Shown here one piece after another: positions 8,585 to 17,046 of a stretch of DNA of 64,000 nt. The DNA lies in NCBI RefSeq assembly GCF_000721605.1, contig NZ_JOIZ01000002.1, positions 62,001 to 126,000 on the forward strand, written 5' to 3'. Every line of letters begins with the position of its first letter. Position 1 is the stretch's first letter. Below the pieces are notes generated by a model. It saw only the letters and a program-made list of their open reading frames with translations, searched no databases and had not been told where the DNA came from. The position numbers were made by a program, and so were the translations under genes. The DNA comes from Streptomyces sp. NRRL S-37. Its GTDB lineage: Bacteria > Actinomycetota > Actinomycetes > Streptomycetales > Streptomycetaceae.

Positions 8585-8788
8585 TCAGGCGGGGACGATG
8601 TTCTCCGCCTGCGGGCCCTTCTGGCCCTGCGTGACGTCGAAGCTCACCTTCTGGCCTTCCTGGAGCTCACGGAAGCCCGAGGTGGCGATGTTCGAGTAGT
8701 GGGCGAACACGTCGGCGCCGCCGCCGTCCTGCTCGATGAAGCCGAAGCCCTTTTCCGAGTTGAACCACTTCACCGTACCGGTGGCCAT
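8585..8788 (-). CDS. Cold-shock protein (CspA family)
   Basis: The 67-residue protein is a complete cold-shock domain. It has both RNA-binding motifs, RNP1 as KGFGFIE and RNP2 as VFAHYS, and begins [16 protein letters not shown]. It should bind single-stranded nucleic acid and act as an RNA chaperone in the cytoplasm. The ATG at 8788 is chosen over longer frames because it gives the canonical N-terminus and has AGGAGA 6 nt upstream. A long leader of roughly 110 nt, typical for cold-shock genes, separates it from the likely promoter at 8905-8932. Confidence 0.95.
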   Translation of the reverse strand: MATGTVKWFNSEKGFGFIEQDGGGADVFAHYSNIATSGFRELQEGQKVSFDVTQGQKGPQAENIVPA

Positions 8789-8904
8789 ATCAATTCTCCT
8801 GAGACAGTGCTGGGACCCGCACTTTACGAATCCCTTCATCGTCGCGATGATCACCTGCCCGGAGACCCGGTAGCAAACTGGCAACCACAACTGCAACTGA
8901 CGTC

Positions 8905-8932
8905 AGCCTAGCACGGAAGAACTCGACGGCAA
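8905..8932 (-). promoter_or_regulatory. Predicted promoter of the cold-shock gene
   Basis: On the minus strand TTGCCG (8927-8932) and TAGGCT (8905-8910) are separated by 16 bp, close to the housekeeping -35/-10 pattern of Streptomyces. It would give a 5' leader of about 110 nt. The surrounding sequence is unusually AT-rich. Confidence 0.6.
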
Positions 8933-9029
8933 GCGAGGAAAATCACTGGAATAAAACGCCGGCGGCGTGTTTAGGGAAAGAGATTTTCTTCAGCGGGAGT
9001 GGAAATACTGTTTCGGCGGGGGCAGATTT

Positions 9030-9410
9030 TCAACGGCGTCCGCGGACCGCCCCCGTGTCGCTCCGGCGCAGCTCCTCGTTGGCGCGTTCGGCCTGTTCCA
9101 GCTGGTCCTCGAGGCTGATGATGCGGCACGCGGCGTCGACCGGTGTGCCCTGGTCGACCAGTTCGCGGGCCCGGACGGCCAGCCTCAGCTGGTGGCGCGA
9201 GTAGCGGCGGTGGCCGCCCTCCGAACGCGTCGGGGTGATCAGCCGCGCCTCGCCCAGGGCGCGGAGGAAAGCGGGTGTGGCTCCGACCAGTTCGGCGGCC
9301 CTGCCCATGGTGTAGGCCGGGAAATGGTCGTCGTCGAGCCGGTCGGCGACGGGGAGCCGGTCCTGGTCCGGCTGCCGGCCGTCGGCGTACGGCTGACTTT
9401 CCGCGGTCAT
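9030..9410 (-). CDS. MerR-family transcriptional regulator
   Basis: The 126-residue protein has a MerR winged HTH at about residues 30-95: YTMGRAAELVGATPAFLRALGEARLI is followed by the wing residues EGGHRRYS. A short coiled-coil (ISLEDQLEQAERANEEL) probably serves for dimerisation. There are no cysteines suitable for metal sensing and no drug-binding domain, so the signal is unknown. ATG 9410 has AAAGGTG upstream and is preferred to a longer frame. The gene lies upstream of the cold-shock gene on the same strand with a 241-bp gap. An 11-bp sequence is present in inverted orientation at both ends of the gene. Confidence 0.88.
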   Translation of the reverse strand: MTAESQPYADGRQPDQDRLPVADRLDDDHFPAYTMGRAAELVGATPAFLRALGEARLITPTRSEGGHRRYSRHQLRLAVRARELVDQGTPVDAACRIISLEDQLEQAERANEELRRSDTGAVRGRR

Positions 9411-9495
9411 ACGCACCTTTCCGCGGACCACGGTGGGCACGGTCCGCCACGGGGACGGGTTCCCCACGGGGGAACTCTAGTCGGCCCGGTGGAAA

Positions 9496-9517
9496 ATCTG
9501 CCGCGGCGACGGCAGAT
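9496..9517. promoter_or_regulatory. Candidate MerR operator (8-bp dyad) with a distant matching half-site
   Basis: ATCTGCCG (9496-9503) and CGGCAGAT (9510-9517) form a perfect dyad with 6-bp spacing, upstream of a possible -10 hexamer (TAGAGT, 9474-9479 on the minus strand). The left half belongs to the 11-mer GGCAGATTTTC on the minus strand (9492-9502), and the same 11-mer occurs on the plus strand at 9021-9031, next to the merR stop and upstream of the cold-shock promoter. I see nothing else in the rest of the 450-bp gap 9411-9861. Confidence 0.5.
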
Positions 9518-9861
9518 GTCCTGCGCCGGGACGCGTACGACGGCCGCGCCCGCTCCCGGCAGCCGCGGCGGCCGCGGCCGCGCGGAGCATCCCGCCGGTG
9601 CCGGCTCGGTGAGCGACGACGGCCGGTGAGGCCCCGGGCCCCCGCCCGGTGAAGACAGCGCCGGGCAGGTGCGTGTGGGGGCGGGAAGGCCGGGAGCGGG
9701 CCCCGAGCTGCACACGTGGGGACGCGACGGCCCGTCCCGGCCTTCCTCTGGGCGCAATCTGTCATGCCGTCCCGGCGGGCGCCCACCGGGACGGGCCACG
9801 CGCGTGACAGGGTCGGACATTCCGGGCGCTTTATCCCATTTCTTCATCCATACTCGGAAGC

Positions 9862-10233
9862 ATGAACACGGCAACGTATGTAGTTCTGGCCGCGGACACG
9901 CACCGGTGGGCCGTCTTCGCGGCCTTCATCGGCGGGCTGATCGTGGCCGGTGCGCTGATCTGGGCCGTACGTGTCGGGATGCGGTACATGGACCGGGAGG
10001 AGCCCCGCCCCACCCCGGAGGACCAGCCGAGACTGCCGGACGGCGGCGCGGTCCGCGAGATGCGGGAGATGCGGGAGCCGGACGAGATGCCGGACATGTC
10101 GCGGACCGGCTCACGGCTCATGCCCTACGAGCTCCATCACTCCGCCACCAGGACGGGCAAGGACCAGCAGCGCAAACGCTGGCTGCCCGGCTCCAGCGGC
10201 GGCTTCGGCAGCGGAGGCCCCGGGCACGTGTGA
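9862..10233 (+). CDS. DUF6479-family small membrane protein
   Basis: The 123-residue protein has one strong transmembrane helix (about 18-38, AFIGGLIVAGALIWAVRVGM) near the N-terminus. A proline- and methionine-rich polar tail follows, with the repeated REMREMREP element and a basic, glycine-rich end. This is the layout of the DUF6479 family found in Streptomyces, function unknown. GGAAG lies 5 nt before the ATG. It is convergent with the next gene, their stops only 2 bp apart, so the two messages probably overlap at the 3' ends. Confidence 0.65.
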   Translation: MNTATYVVLAADTHRWAVFAAFIGGLIVAGALIWAVRVGMRYMDREEPRPTPEDQPRLPDGGAVREMREMREPDEMPDMSRTGSRLMPYELHHSATRTGKDQQRKRWLPGSSGGFGSGGPGHV

Positions 10234-10235
10234 CG

Positions 10236-11000
10236 TCACCGGGCGGGGGCGGCGTCCCCCACGGTGATCTGGATCTGCTCGCTCGGCGCGCTCACACCGT
10301 TCAGGGCGGCGGTGGCCTGGAGCCGGTTGGGGCCGTCCGGGAGGGCGGAACCGGGAGCGCAGCTCCAGCGGCCGTCGGCCCCCGCCGTGCCGGCGCACAC
10401 CTCGCGGCCGTCCTTGTCGGAGACGGTGATCCGCGCGCCCGGGTGGGCCGTACCGGCGATCACCGGCCGCGCGCCCAGCGGCACACCGGACTCCGGGCGG
10501 GTCAGGGCCGGCTCCTCCAGCCCCACCGTCACCTGACAGCCGCCGGCCGCCCGGACCGTGCCCGCCGCGTCCGCGAGCCGCAGGGCGCATCCGTCCAGCC
10601 GGGTCCCGGGCACCGCGTCCGCGGGCACCGCCAGCACGAAGGGGAAGGTGCCCGCCCGCCAGGGCCGCTCCGCCGAGACCGCGGTGTAGACGGCGCTCCG
10701 GCCGTCGGCGGCCACGGCGCCCCGGTAGCCGGGGTCGTCGAGGGGGACACCCGTCGCCCGGGCCCCGGCGGGGGCGGTCAGGGTCAGGGTGGAACCGGCG
10801 CCGAGGGCGGGGCCGGTGAGCCCGGCGGCCTCGACGACGCCGTCCCGGCCGGGCGGGATCGTCACCTCGCCCCAGAGGACCCGGTCGCGTGCCGCCGGGG
10901 CGCCCCCGGCGGCGGACGCCCCGCCCGCCGGCCACGCACCCGCGAGGATCGCGGCCGCCGTCAGCACGGCGGCCGCCGCTGTCCTGCTGGACCTGTTCAT
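10236..11000 (-). CDS. Secreted protein with C-terminal Ig-like domain
   Basis: This 254-residue protein has a Sec signal peptide (MNRSSRTAAAAVLTAAAILAG..., cleavage near ASA, about residue 30). A beta-rich middle section contains two cysteines (GCALRL, GGCQVTV). The C-terminal segment (about 170-250) has the pattern of a bacterial Ig-like module: PVIAGTAHPGARITVSD, DGRWSC, LPDGPNRLQATA. Such modules mediate adhesion or surface attachment. No catalytic motif is visible. ATG 11000 is chosen because it starts the signal peptide; upstream codons look non-coding. Confidence 0.7.
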   Translation of the reverse strand: MNRSSRTAAAAVLTAAAILAGAWPAGGASAAGGAPAARDRVLWGEVTIPPGRDGVVEAAGLTGPALGAGSTLTLTAPAGARATGVPLDDPGYRGAVAADGRSAVYTAVSAERPWRAGTFPFVLAVPADAVPGTRLDGCALRLADAAGTVRAAGGCQVTVGLEEPALTRPESGVPLGARPVIAGTAHPGARITVSDKDGREVCAGTAGADGRWSCAPGSALPDGPNRLQATAALNGVSAPSEQIQITVGDAAPAR

Positions 11001-11194
11001 CGTCGGCGGGCTCCCTGTACGGCCGTCACGGACACCCCCGGAGCCGATTCTGCCGGGGTGTCCGCGCGGGCCGCCCGTACGGAACGGCCGTACGGGTGGG
11101 CCGGGCGCCAAGGCCGCTTCCGGACCGGACGGCGGGAGGGGCGCGGAGGCTGGAGGGCCGGCCGGTCACGGCCCCGGTCACGGGCCTGCCCTGA

Positions 11195-11223
11195 CCGCCC
11201 CGGCGCCCGGCGGGCCGGGGCGG
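11195..11223. terminator. Terminator after the alpha-glucosidase gene
   Basis: CCGCCCCGGC and its exact complement are separated by 9 nt, directly downstream of the alpha-glucosidase stop (11232). There is no T run. Confidence 0.6.
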
Positions 11224-11231
11224 TGTGCGGG

Positions 11232-12935
11232 TCAGCGGCCCAGCCAGGCCGTCGTGTCGGGGCCCAGCCGGCCATCCTCCAGGGGCGCGCTGGTCAGCAG
11301 GACCTCGCCCGCCGGGAGGGAGACCGGGCCGGCGGACAGGTTGGTCACGCAGCGCCAGCCGTCGCCGCGGTCGAACTGCAGGACCCCCGCCGGGGTCTCC
11401 TCCGCCCAGGTCAGCGTCTCGCCGTCGAGCAGCTTGCGGCGGGTGCGCAGGGCCGTGCGGTACAGCTCCAGGGTCGAGCCCTCGACCCCGTCCTGCGCCT
11501 CGACGGCGTACGCGGCGAAGGACGGCGGCTGCGGCAGCCAGGCACCGGCCGCCCCGAAGCCGTACGACGGACCGGTCGTCGTCCACGGCAGCGGCACCCG
11601 GCACCCGTCGCGGCCCTTGCGGACGTGCCCGGTCTGTTCCCAGATCGGGTCCTGGAGGACCTCGGTGGGCAGGTCGGCGACCTCGGGCAGGCCCAGCTCC
11701 TCACCCTGGTAGAGGTAGGCCGAGCCGGGAAGCGCCAGCATCAGCAGGGTGGCGGCGCGGGCCCTGCGCAGACCGGCGGCCGGGTCGACGGCGGGGGCGT
11801 GGCCGCCGGACAGCAGCCAGGCGTTCTCGTCCGTGTCCGGCGGCAGCATCAGGCGGGAGGCGTGCCGGACGACGTCGTGGTTGGAGAGCACCCAGGTCGC
11901 CGAGGCGCCGGCGGCGTGTGCGGTCTCCAGCGAGTCCGTGATGACCTGGCGCAGCTCCTCCGCGTCCCACCCGGCCTGGAGGTACTCGAAGTTGAAGGCC
12001 TGGCCGAGTTCGTCCGGACGGGCGTACAGGGCGCGCCGGGCGCCGGGGACCCAGGCCTCGGCGACGGCCATCCGGGGCGGGGAGTAGGCGTCGAGGATCT
12101 TGCGCCAGTCGCGGTAGATCTCGTGCACCTCGTCCCGGTCGTAGAAGGGGTGGGTGCCCGGCGCGAAGTCGGCGAGGGCGGCCTCGCCGCTCAGTTCGGG
12201 GGATCCGAGGTCGCGCAGCGGCTCGTCGAGGTCCTTGGCGAGGGCGTGCGCGACGTCCACGCGGAAGCCGTCCACGCCCCGGTCGGACCAGAACCGCAGG
12301 GTGGTGCGGACGTCGGCGCGGACGTCCGGGTGGCCCCAGTTGAGGTCGGGCTGCTCGGCGGCGAACAGGTGCAGGTACCACTGTCCGTCCGGGACCCGCT
12401 GCCAGGCGCTGCCGCCGAACACGGACTGCCAGTCGGTGGGCGGCAGCTCGCCCCGCTCCCCCTTGCCGTCGCGGAAGACGTAGCGGTCGCGGGCGGGGGA
12501 GCCGGGTCCGGCGCGCAGCGCCTCCTGGAACCAGACGTGCTGGTGGGAGCTGTGGTTGGGGACGATGTCGACGATCACCTTCAGGCCGAGCCGGTGGGCC
12601 TCGGCGACGAGCGCGTCGAAGTCGTCGAGGGTGCCCAGGCGGGGGTCGACGTCGCGCGGGTCGGCGACGTCGTAGCCGCCGTCGGCGAGCTCGGAGGGGT
12701 AGAAGGGGCTCATCCACAGGGCGTCGACGCCGAGGGCGGCGAGGTGGGTGAGGCGCCGGGTGATGCCGCGCAGGTCACCGAGTCCGTCGCCGTCGGCGTC
12801 GGCGAAGCTGCGGGGGTAGACCTGGTAGACGACGGCCTGCCGCCACCAGTCGGGGTCCTTGGAGGAGAGGTCGGGCGTGGCGTCGGGGGCGGGGTGCGGC
12901 GGCCGGGGGTCGGGCGTGAGGGTGCGGTCGGTCAC
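11232..12935 (-). CDS. GH13 alpha-glucosidase (oligo-1,6-glucosidase/maltase type)
   Basis: The 567-residue enzyme has a complete GH13 (beta/alpha)8 barrel. It starts WWRQAVVYQVYPRSFADADGDG, with VDIVPNHSS (region I), GFRVDVAH carrying nucleophile D227 (region II), VAEAW with acid/base E293 (region III) and SNHD with D354 (region IV). The C-terminal beta domain is present. It should release glucose from maltose or isomalto-oligosaccharides. There is no signal peptide, so it acts inside the cell on imported sugars. The start is GTG with AGAGGAG upstream. No transport genes adjoin it, unlike many agl/mal operons. Confidence 0.92.
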   Translation of the reverse strand: MTDRTLTPDPRPPHPAPDATPDLSSKDPDWWRQAVVYQVYPRSFADADGDGLGDLRGITRRLTHLAALGVDALWMSPFYPSELADGGYDVADPRDVDPRLGTLDDFDALVAEAHRLGLKVIVDIVPNHSSHQHVWFQEALRAGPGSPARDRYVFRDGKGERGELPPTDWQSVFGGSAWQRVPDGQWYLHLFAAEQPDLNWGHPDVRADVRTTLRFWSDRGVDGFRVDVAHALAKDLDEPLRDLGSPELSGEAALADFAPGTHPFYDRDEVHEIYRDWRKILDAYSPPRMAVAEAWVPGARRALYARPDELGQAFNFEYLQAGWDAEELRQVITDSLETAHAAGASATWVLSNHDVVRHASRLMLPPDTDENAWLLSGGHAPAVDPAAGLRRARAATLLMLALPGSAYLYQGEELGLPEVADLPTEVLQDPIWEQTGHVRKGRDGCRVPLPWTTTGPSYGFGAAGAWLPQPPSFAAYAVEAQDGVEGSTLELYRTALRTRRKLLDGETLTWAEETPAGVLQFDRGDGWRCVTNLSAGPVSLPAGEVLLTSAPLEDGRLGPDTTAWLGR

Positions 12936-13140
12936 GCGGTCTCCTCTGGGTGCGTGCGGGTACCGGCAGAGAATCTGTCCGCTTCACCGTAAAAGCGAAC
13001 ACACCGGAAGCGGGGAGCCATTCCCGACGGGTGTGACGTACGACGCTTTCACCCCCGTTTGCCGCAGTCGGACCGGTGACCGGGCGCCCTCGTGGAGCCG
13101 GGGTGTCCTCGACCGGCGGCCGGAGGGGCCCCCTTCCCGG

Positions 13141-13357
13141 GCACACCGTGGCCCCGTGCGGATTCCCGAAGACCGGTGCCGCGCCCCGGCGCGCCGACCG
13201 TTCCGCGATCCGCGACCCACGACCCACCGCAGGATCTCCCCACAGGCAGGACGCCAGGCACGCCGTGGCCCTGTGCGGATTCCCGGAAACCGGTGCCGCG
13301 CCCCGCCGCGCCGACCGTTCCGCGATCTGCCGCAGGATCTCCCCGCGGGCAGGACGC
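13141..13357. repeat. Imperfect tandem duplication (about 117 bp and 103 bp) in a 712-bp non-coding gap
   Basis: Two adjacent copies begin GCACACCGTGGCCCC at 13141 and GCACGCCGTGGCCCT at 13258. They are over 90% identical by eye, apart from about 14 bp missing from the second copy near 13337. The gap 12936-13647 between divergent genes holds this duplication and no convincing gene. A weak dyad, CGCTT...AAGCG, lies near the alpha-glucosidase promoter at about 12981-12998. Confidence 0.8.
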
Positions 13358-13647
13358 GGGCCGCCTCCCGTCCCTCAGCCGCACGGCCGGCAGCCCGCCC
13401 CCGGCCTCCCGGGCGCCGCCCGGTACGGCACCGGCCGGGCCTGGTGGATCCGGGCGCCGAGGCTGCCCTCGCCGGGCCCGGACGCCTCGTCCGCGGGCCC
13501 GGCGGCAGGGGGTGCGCGGCGGGTGAGCCGTCTTCCCTCCGGGGGCTCACCCGGACGGACCGCCGCGCTGGTGGGGCGGGCGGCCCGGTGGTGCCGTAGA
13601 AGGACGTCCGCTCGTGGACGGCCCGGTTCCCCCAGGAGGCACCCCCG

Positions 13648-14451
13648 ATGACCCATGCCCCGGCCGCCGCCCGCACCCTCCTCGCCGCCGTGCTGTCGGT
13701 GACGGCCCTGCTGACCGCGGTGGCGTGCATGGCCGGCGACCGGGACGTGCCGCGCGCGCTGCCCGCGGGCGTGTCCGAACCCCCGTCGGTCTCCGCGCCC
13801 GCGGCCTCCCCCGCCGCCCGGCCCTCGCCCTCCGCCCAGGCGCTGAGCGAGGAGCAGCTGCGGGCGGCGCTGATCACGGAGACGGACCTGGGGGAGCCGT
13901 GGACGGCGAGCCGGGGCGCGGCGACCTGGCGGGACGGGATGCTCAAGGCGAAGGCGGAGAACGCCGACTGCCACCGGCTGCTCGACGTCCTCTACACGGA
14001 GGAGCCGTTCGGTCCGCCGGCCGGGCCGAGCGCCACCGCCCTGCTCGACGACGCCTCCAACGACTCCCAGCTCCGCTACCAGGTCGCCGCGTACCCGTCC
14101 GCCGACGTGGACCGTGTCCTGGACTGGATGAGGACGCTGCCGGAGAAGTGCGAGCGGTTCGAGGCGACGGCCACCCGGGCCGGTGCCCGGCTCGTCGAGG
14201 TGATGGAGCTCCCGCTGCCGGAGGCCGGTGACGCGCGGGCGGGACTGCTGCTGACGATGACCGGGGAGGCGTCCGGCGGAGTCCCGGCGTACCTCACCGT
14301 GCACCTCGCGGCGGTCCGTGTCGGCGAGGACACGATCACCCTCACCCACGGCGGCCTCGGCCCGGTCCTTCCCGAGGTCACCCAGGCGATGACCCAGCTC
14401 GGCGCGGACCGCCTGGCGGACGTCGGCCGGCAGGCGCGGGTACGGGTCTGA
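13648..14451 (+). CDS. Lipoprotein with PknH-sensor-like extracellular domain
   Basis: This 267-residue protein has a lipoprotein signal with lipobox TAVAC (Cys27), a Pro/Ala/Ser linker (to about residue 65), and a globular domain. The domain starts LSEEQLRAALITETDLGEPW and contains two cysteines (NADCHRLL and PEKCERFE) that could form a disulfide. Such sensor-like lipoproteins resemble the extracellular domain of PknH-type kinases, but the ligand is unknown. The ATG is preceded by AGGAGG. It stands alone behind the 712-bp non-coding gap. Confidence 0.65.
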   Translation: MTHAPAAARTLLAAVLSVTALLTAVACMAGDRDVPRALPAGVSEPPSVSAPAASPAARPSPSAQALSEEQLRAALITETDLGEPWTASRGAATWRDGMLKAKAENADCHRLLDVLYTEEPFGPPAGPSATALLDDASNDSQLRYQVAAYPSADVDRVLDWMRTLPEKCERFEATATRAGARLVEVMELPLPEAGDARAGLLLTMTGEASGGVPAYLTVHLAAVRVGEDTITLTHGGLGPVLPEVTQAMTQLGADRLADVGRQARVRV

Positions 14452-14494
14452 CGGCCGCCGGCGCCCGGGAACTCCCCCGGGGCCGGCCGCCGGC

Positions 14495-14770
14495 TCAGCT
14501 CAAGCGGTCCACGGCCTGCTTGGCCTCGACCAGGTCCGCGCCCGTGGTCTCGCGGTAGCGCTTGATCGCCTGGATCTTCTTGCCCTGCCGTACGAGGGCG
14601 AGGATCTCGTCTCTCCCCGGTATCTCCTCGTGGAGGTCCAAGTGCCGCATCACCGCGTCGAGTTTGCGCTCGACGCGGGCGGCGCGGCGGTCCGCCCGGG
14701 AGAGATGGCTCCGGATCGACGCGACGCCGAGGATCACGACGCAGGTGAGGAAGAGGATGGTGGTGTCCAT
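14495..14770 (-). CDS. Membrane-anchored protein with ribosomal L7/L12 C-terminal-like domain
   Basis: The 91-residue protein has an N-terminal transmembrane helix (DTTILFLTCVVILGVASI), a charged coiled segment with many Arg residues, and a C-terminal fold RDEILALVRQGKKIQAIKRY...GADLVEAKQAVDRL. That last part matches the C-terminal domain pattern of ribosomal protein L7/L12. Streptomyces has several such membrane-linked proteins, with no known role. ATG 14770 is preferred; a TTG at 14779 would add three residues. Confidence 0.7.
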   Translation of the reverse strand: MDTTILFLTCVVILGVASIRSHLSRADRRAARVERKLDAVMRHLDLHEEIPGRDEILALVRQGKKIQAIKRYRETTGADLVEAKQAVDRLS

Positions 14771-14796
14771 GACCGTCAAGAGTAGGCAGTCGCGCG

Positions 14797-15534
14797 TCAG
14801 GGCGTGTCGAAGCGTCGGCGGTGGGAGACCACGTCCCGGGCGACCTCCGGGGCCGTGCGGCCGTGGGCGAAGGCGTCGGCGCGCAGCCGGGCCAGGGCCT
14901 CGTCGGCGCCGATGCCGAGCTGGGCCATGATCATGCCGACGGCCTGGTGGACACGGTCGTGGTCGGCGGCCAGTCCGCTGAGCCAGGGTTCGTCGCCGTC
15001 ACGGAGGTCGTACGGCAGGTCCGTCAGCGCCACCGTCATGACGCCGGCGAGGAGCCGGGCCACCCGTAGCTGGCCGTCGGTGAGTCCGCCGGGGGTGTCG
15101 CGGTAGAGGTCGAGGGAGCCGACGCAGACGGTGCCGCTGCCGAGGGGGAGCGCGTACACGGCGCGCACTCCGGCGTCGAGCGCCTGCTGGGCGAAGACGG
15201 GCCAGCGGTCGGCGCAGCCGGCGGCGGCGAGGTCGCGGGCGAGGACCGGCGCGCCGTCCTCCAGGACATGGCGGCAGGGGCCGTCGCCCAGGGTGGCCTG
15301 GAGCTGGGCCACCCGCGCGGCCTGCGGACCGGAGGCGCCGAGTTGCACGGGCAGCAGGCCGTCGCCGCGCAGGGACACGCTCGCGCCGTCCACCGGCAGC
15401 AGCGCGACGGCCACCGCGCACAGCCGCTCCGGCACGGCGGCCGGCCCGGCGCCGCGCAGCTCCGCGGCGATCACGCCGAGCACCCGCTCGTCGTCCCTGT
15501 CCGGCTCGTCCCCAGGGTCGTCCCCGGGCCGCAC
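14797..15534 (-). CDS. GAF and ANTAR domain protein (RNA-binding antiterminator type)
   Basis: The 245-residue protein has a GAF domain (about 25-165; GDGPCRHVLEDGAPVLARDL, VYALPLGSGTVCVGSLDLY) and a C-terminal ANTAR helical domain (about 185-240; VHQAVGMIMAQLGIGADEALARLRADAFAHGR). ANTAR proteins bind paired RNA hairpins and prevent termination, and the GAF domain would sense a small molecule or redox state. GTG 15534 is chosen because GGAGG lies 8 nt upstream; the frame itself is open much further. It lies downstream of, and on the same strand as, the XRE-TPR regulator. Confidence 0.85.
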   Translation of the reverse strand: MRPGDDPGDEPDRDDERVLGVIAAELRGAGPAAVPERLCAVAVALLPVDGASVSLRGDGLLPVQLGASGPQAARVAQLQATLGDGPCRHVLEDGAPVLARDLAAAGCADRWPVFAQQALDAGVRAVYALPLGSGTVCVGSLDLYRDTPGGLTDGQLRVARLLAGVMTVALTDLPYDLRDGDEPWLSGLAADHDRVHQAVGMIMAQLGIGADEALARLRADAFAHGRTAPEVARDVVSHRRRFDTP

Positions 15535-15605
15535 GCCCACCGCCTCCTTCGGCCGTCCGCCCCCGAAGTGAGCCCCGACTACCCGGCCCGCCGCACCCGA
15601 AACGG

Positions 15606-16949
15606 TCAGACCGGGGGCTGGGCGGGCGCCGGGCCCAGGGTGGTCGTGCCGGGGGCCGTGCGGTGGCCCAGGCCGGTGCGGTAGGCGTCCAGGGCGGCCT
15701 CGACGCGGCCGGTGCGGCGCAGCAGGTCGCCGAGGAGGCGGCACAGGTCGGCCAGGTCGCCGGCGGCGCCCGCGCGTTCCAGCAGGCTCATCGCGCGCAC
15801 GTAGTGCTCCTCGGCCCGCTCGGCGTCGCGGGCGTCCTCGGCGATGATGCCGAGCAGCCGGTGCGCCGCCGCCGCGTGCACCGCGCCCCGCTCGGGGGAG
15901 AGCCCGCCGAGCACGTCCTCCAGCAGGGCCGCCGCCTCCTCGGAGCTGCCGCGCCGGTGCAGGACGTCGGCCAGTTCGACGGTCACCTGGCTGCTGTAGA
16001 GGGACGCCCGCTTGGCCGACAGCATCGCCAGCGCCTCGCGCATCTCCTCCTCGGCGCGCTCCAGTTCGCCGTTCTGCGCGTACACGTAGCCGCGCATCCA
16101 GTGGCAGTTGGCCAGCTCGGTGCGGAGCTGCAGCCCGCGGTACAGCTCCGCCGCCTTGGCCAGCGAGGCGTCCGCCTCGGCGAGCCGGCCCTCGGCGAGC
16201 AGGGTGCGGGCCACCGACCGGTGCATGCGCGCCACCAGCGCCGGGTCGCCGGACTGCGGGGCGAGCGCCAGCGCGAACTCCGCCGCCTGCGCGGCCCGCG
16301 CGTGCGCGCCCATGTCCATGTACGGGCCGATCGCGCTGGCGTAGAGCAGCAGCAGCGCGTCCGGGTCGTGCAGGCCGCCCCGGTTCAGCTCGTCGATCGT
16401 GGACTCGAGGAGGTAGACCGCGTACCGCAGTTCGCCCGCCAGGTAGTGGGCGACGGCCCGTCCGCGCAGCGCCGGCACCCGGGCGGGCAGCGGCGCCTCG
16501 GCGAGCCGGGCCTCGGCCCGCTCGAAGTAGTCGCGTCCCTCGGTCAGTTCGCCGGTCTCCAGGGCGCACTCCCCGAGTCCGAGCAGCGCGGCGGCCTGTT
16601 CCTCGGCCAGGTCCTGCGCCTCCGCCTCGGCGAGCAGCCCGGCGTACTGCTCCACCGCGGCCTCCGTCTCGCCGACGGCGAGCGTGTGCCGCGCCTCGGT
16701 CAGCCGCAGGTGCAGTTCGGTCACGAGCCGGGCGGAGCGTCCGGTGGCCAGTTCGTCGAACGCGACGCCGAGACGGTCGGCGAGATGCCGTAACGCGTCG
16801 TCGGAGGGGCGCACCCGGCCCGCCTCCAGCGTGGAGACGTACGCGGGCGTGTACACCGGCTCCGCCAGCTGCCTCTGGGTCAGCCCGCGCGCCACCCGCA
16901 ACTGCTGCACCCGTCGCCCGATGGTCGCCGGCTCGTCCCGTTCTCCCAC
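15606..16949 (-). CDS. XRE-family regulator with tetratricopeptide repeats
   Basis: This 447-residue protein has an N-terminal XRE HTH (about 8-65: IGRRVQQLRVARGLTQRQLAE, YVSTLEAGRVRPS) followed by about ten helical TPR-like hairpins. HTH plus TPR is the design of RRNPP-type regulators, which bind small exported peptides that have been re-imported. A 56-codon gene encoding a signal-peptide-bearing peptide is divergent from it, with three TTAA-centred boxes in between. That the peptide is its ligand is inference; other TPR regulators bind proteins. The start is GTG with GGGGGAG upstream. Confidence 0.85.
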   Translation of the reverse strand: MGERDEPATIGRRVQQLRVARGLTQRQLAEPVYTPAYVSTLEAGRVRPSDDALRHLADRLGVAFDELATGRSARLVTELHLRLTEARHTLAVGETEAAVEQYAGLLAEAEAQDLAEEQAAALLGLGECALETGELTEGRDYFERAEARLAEAPLPARVPALRGRAVAHYLAGELRYAVYLLESTIDELNRGGLHDPDALLLLYASAIGPYMDMGAHARAAQAAEFALALAPQSGDPALVARMHRSVARTLLAEGRLAEADASLAKAAELYRGLQLRTELANCHWMRGYVYAQNGELERAEEEMREALAMLSAKRASLYSSQVTVELADVLHRRGSSEEAAALLEDVLGGLSPERGAVHAAAAHRLLGIIAEDARDAERAEEHYVRAMSLLERAGAAGDLADLCRLLGDLLRRTGRVEAALDAYRTGLGHRTAPGTTTLGPAPAQPPV

Positions 16950-16995
16950 CCCAACTCCCCCAGTGCCCCTTGCCGTTCGCGTCCGACAGCCCCTA

Positions 16996-17025
16996 GGTTA
17001 AACCGTGAATTAAACGCGCTTAACC
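16996..17025. promoter_or_regulatory. TTAA box cluster between the XRE-TPR gene and the small peptide gene
   Basis: GGTTAA (16996-17001) and TTAACC (17020-17025) form a dyad, with a third TTAA at 17010-17013, so the TTAA cores are 12 and 10 bp apart, about one helical turn. It is the only AT-rich stretch nearby and lies in the 97-bp divergent promoter region, a likely binding site for the XRE regulator. Confidence 0.55.
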
Positions 17026-17046
17026 CGTCGCTGTTGGGAGGTCGCC

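Noticed and set aside
9669..12992. A plus-strand open frame of 1107 codons
   Set aside because: It runs antisense to the Ig-like and alpha-glucosidase genes and across intergenic DNA. Open antisense frames are common at this GC content and the translation is low-complexity Arg/Gly/Ala without motifs.
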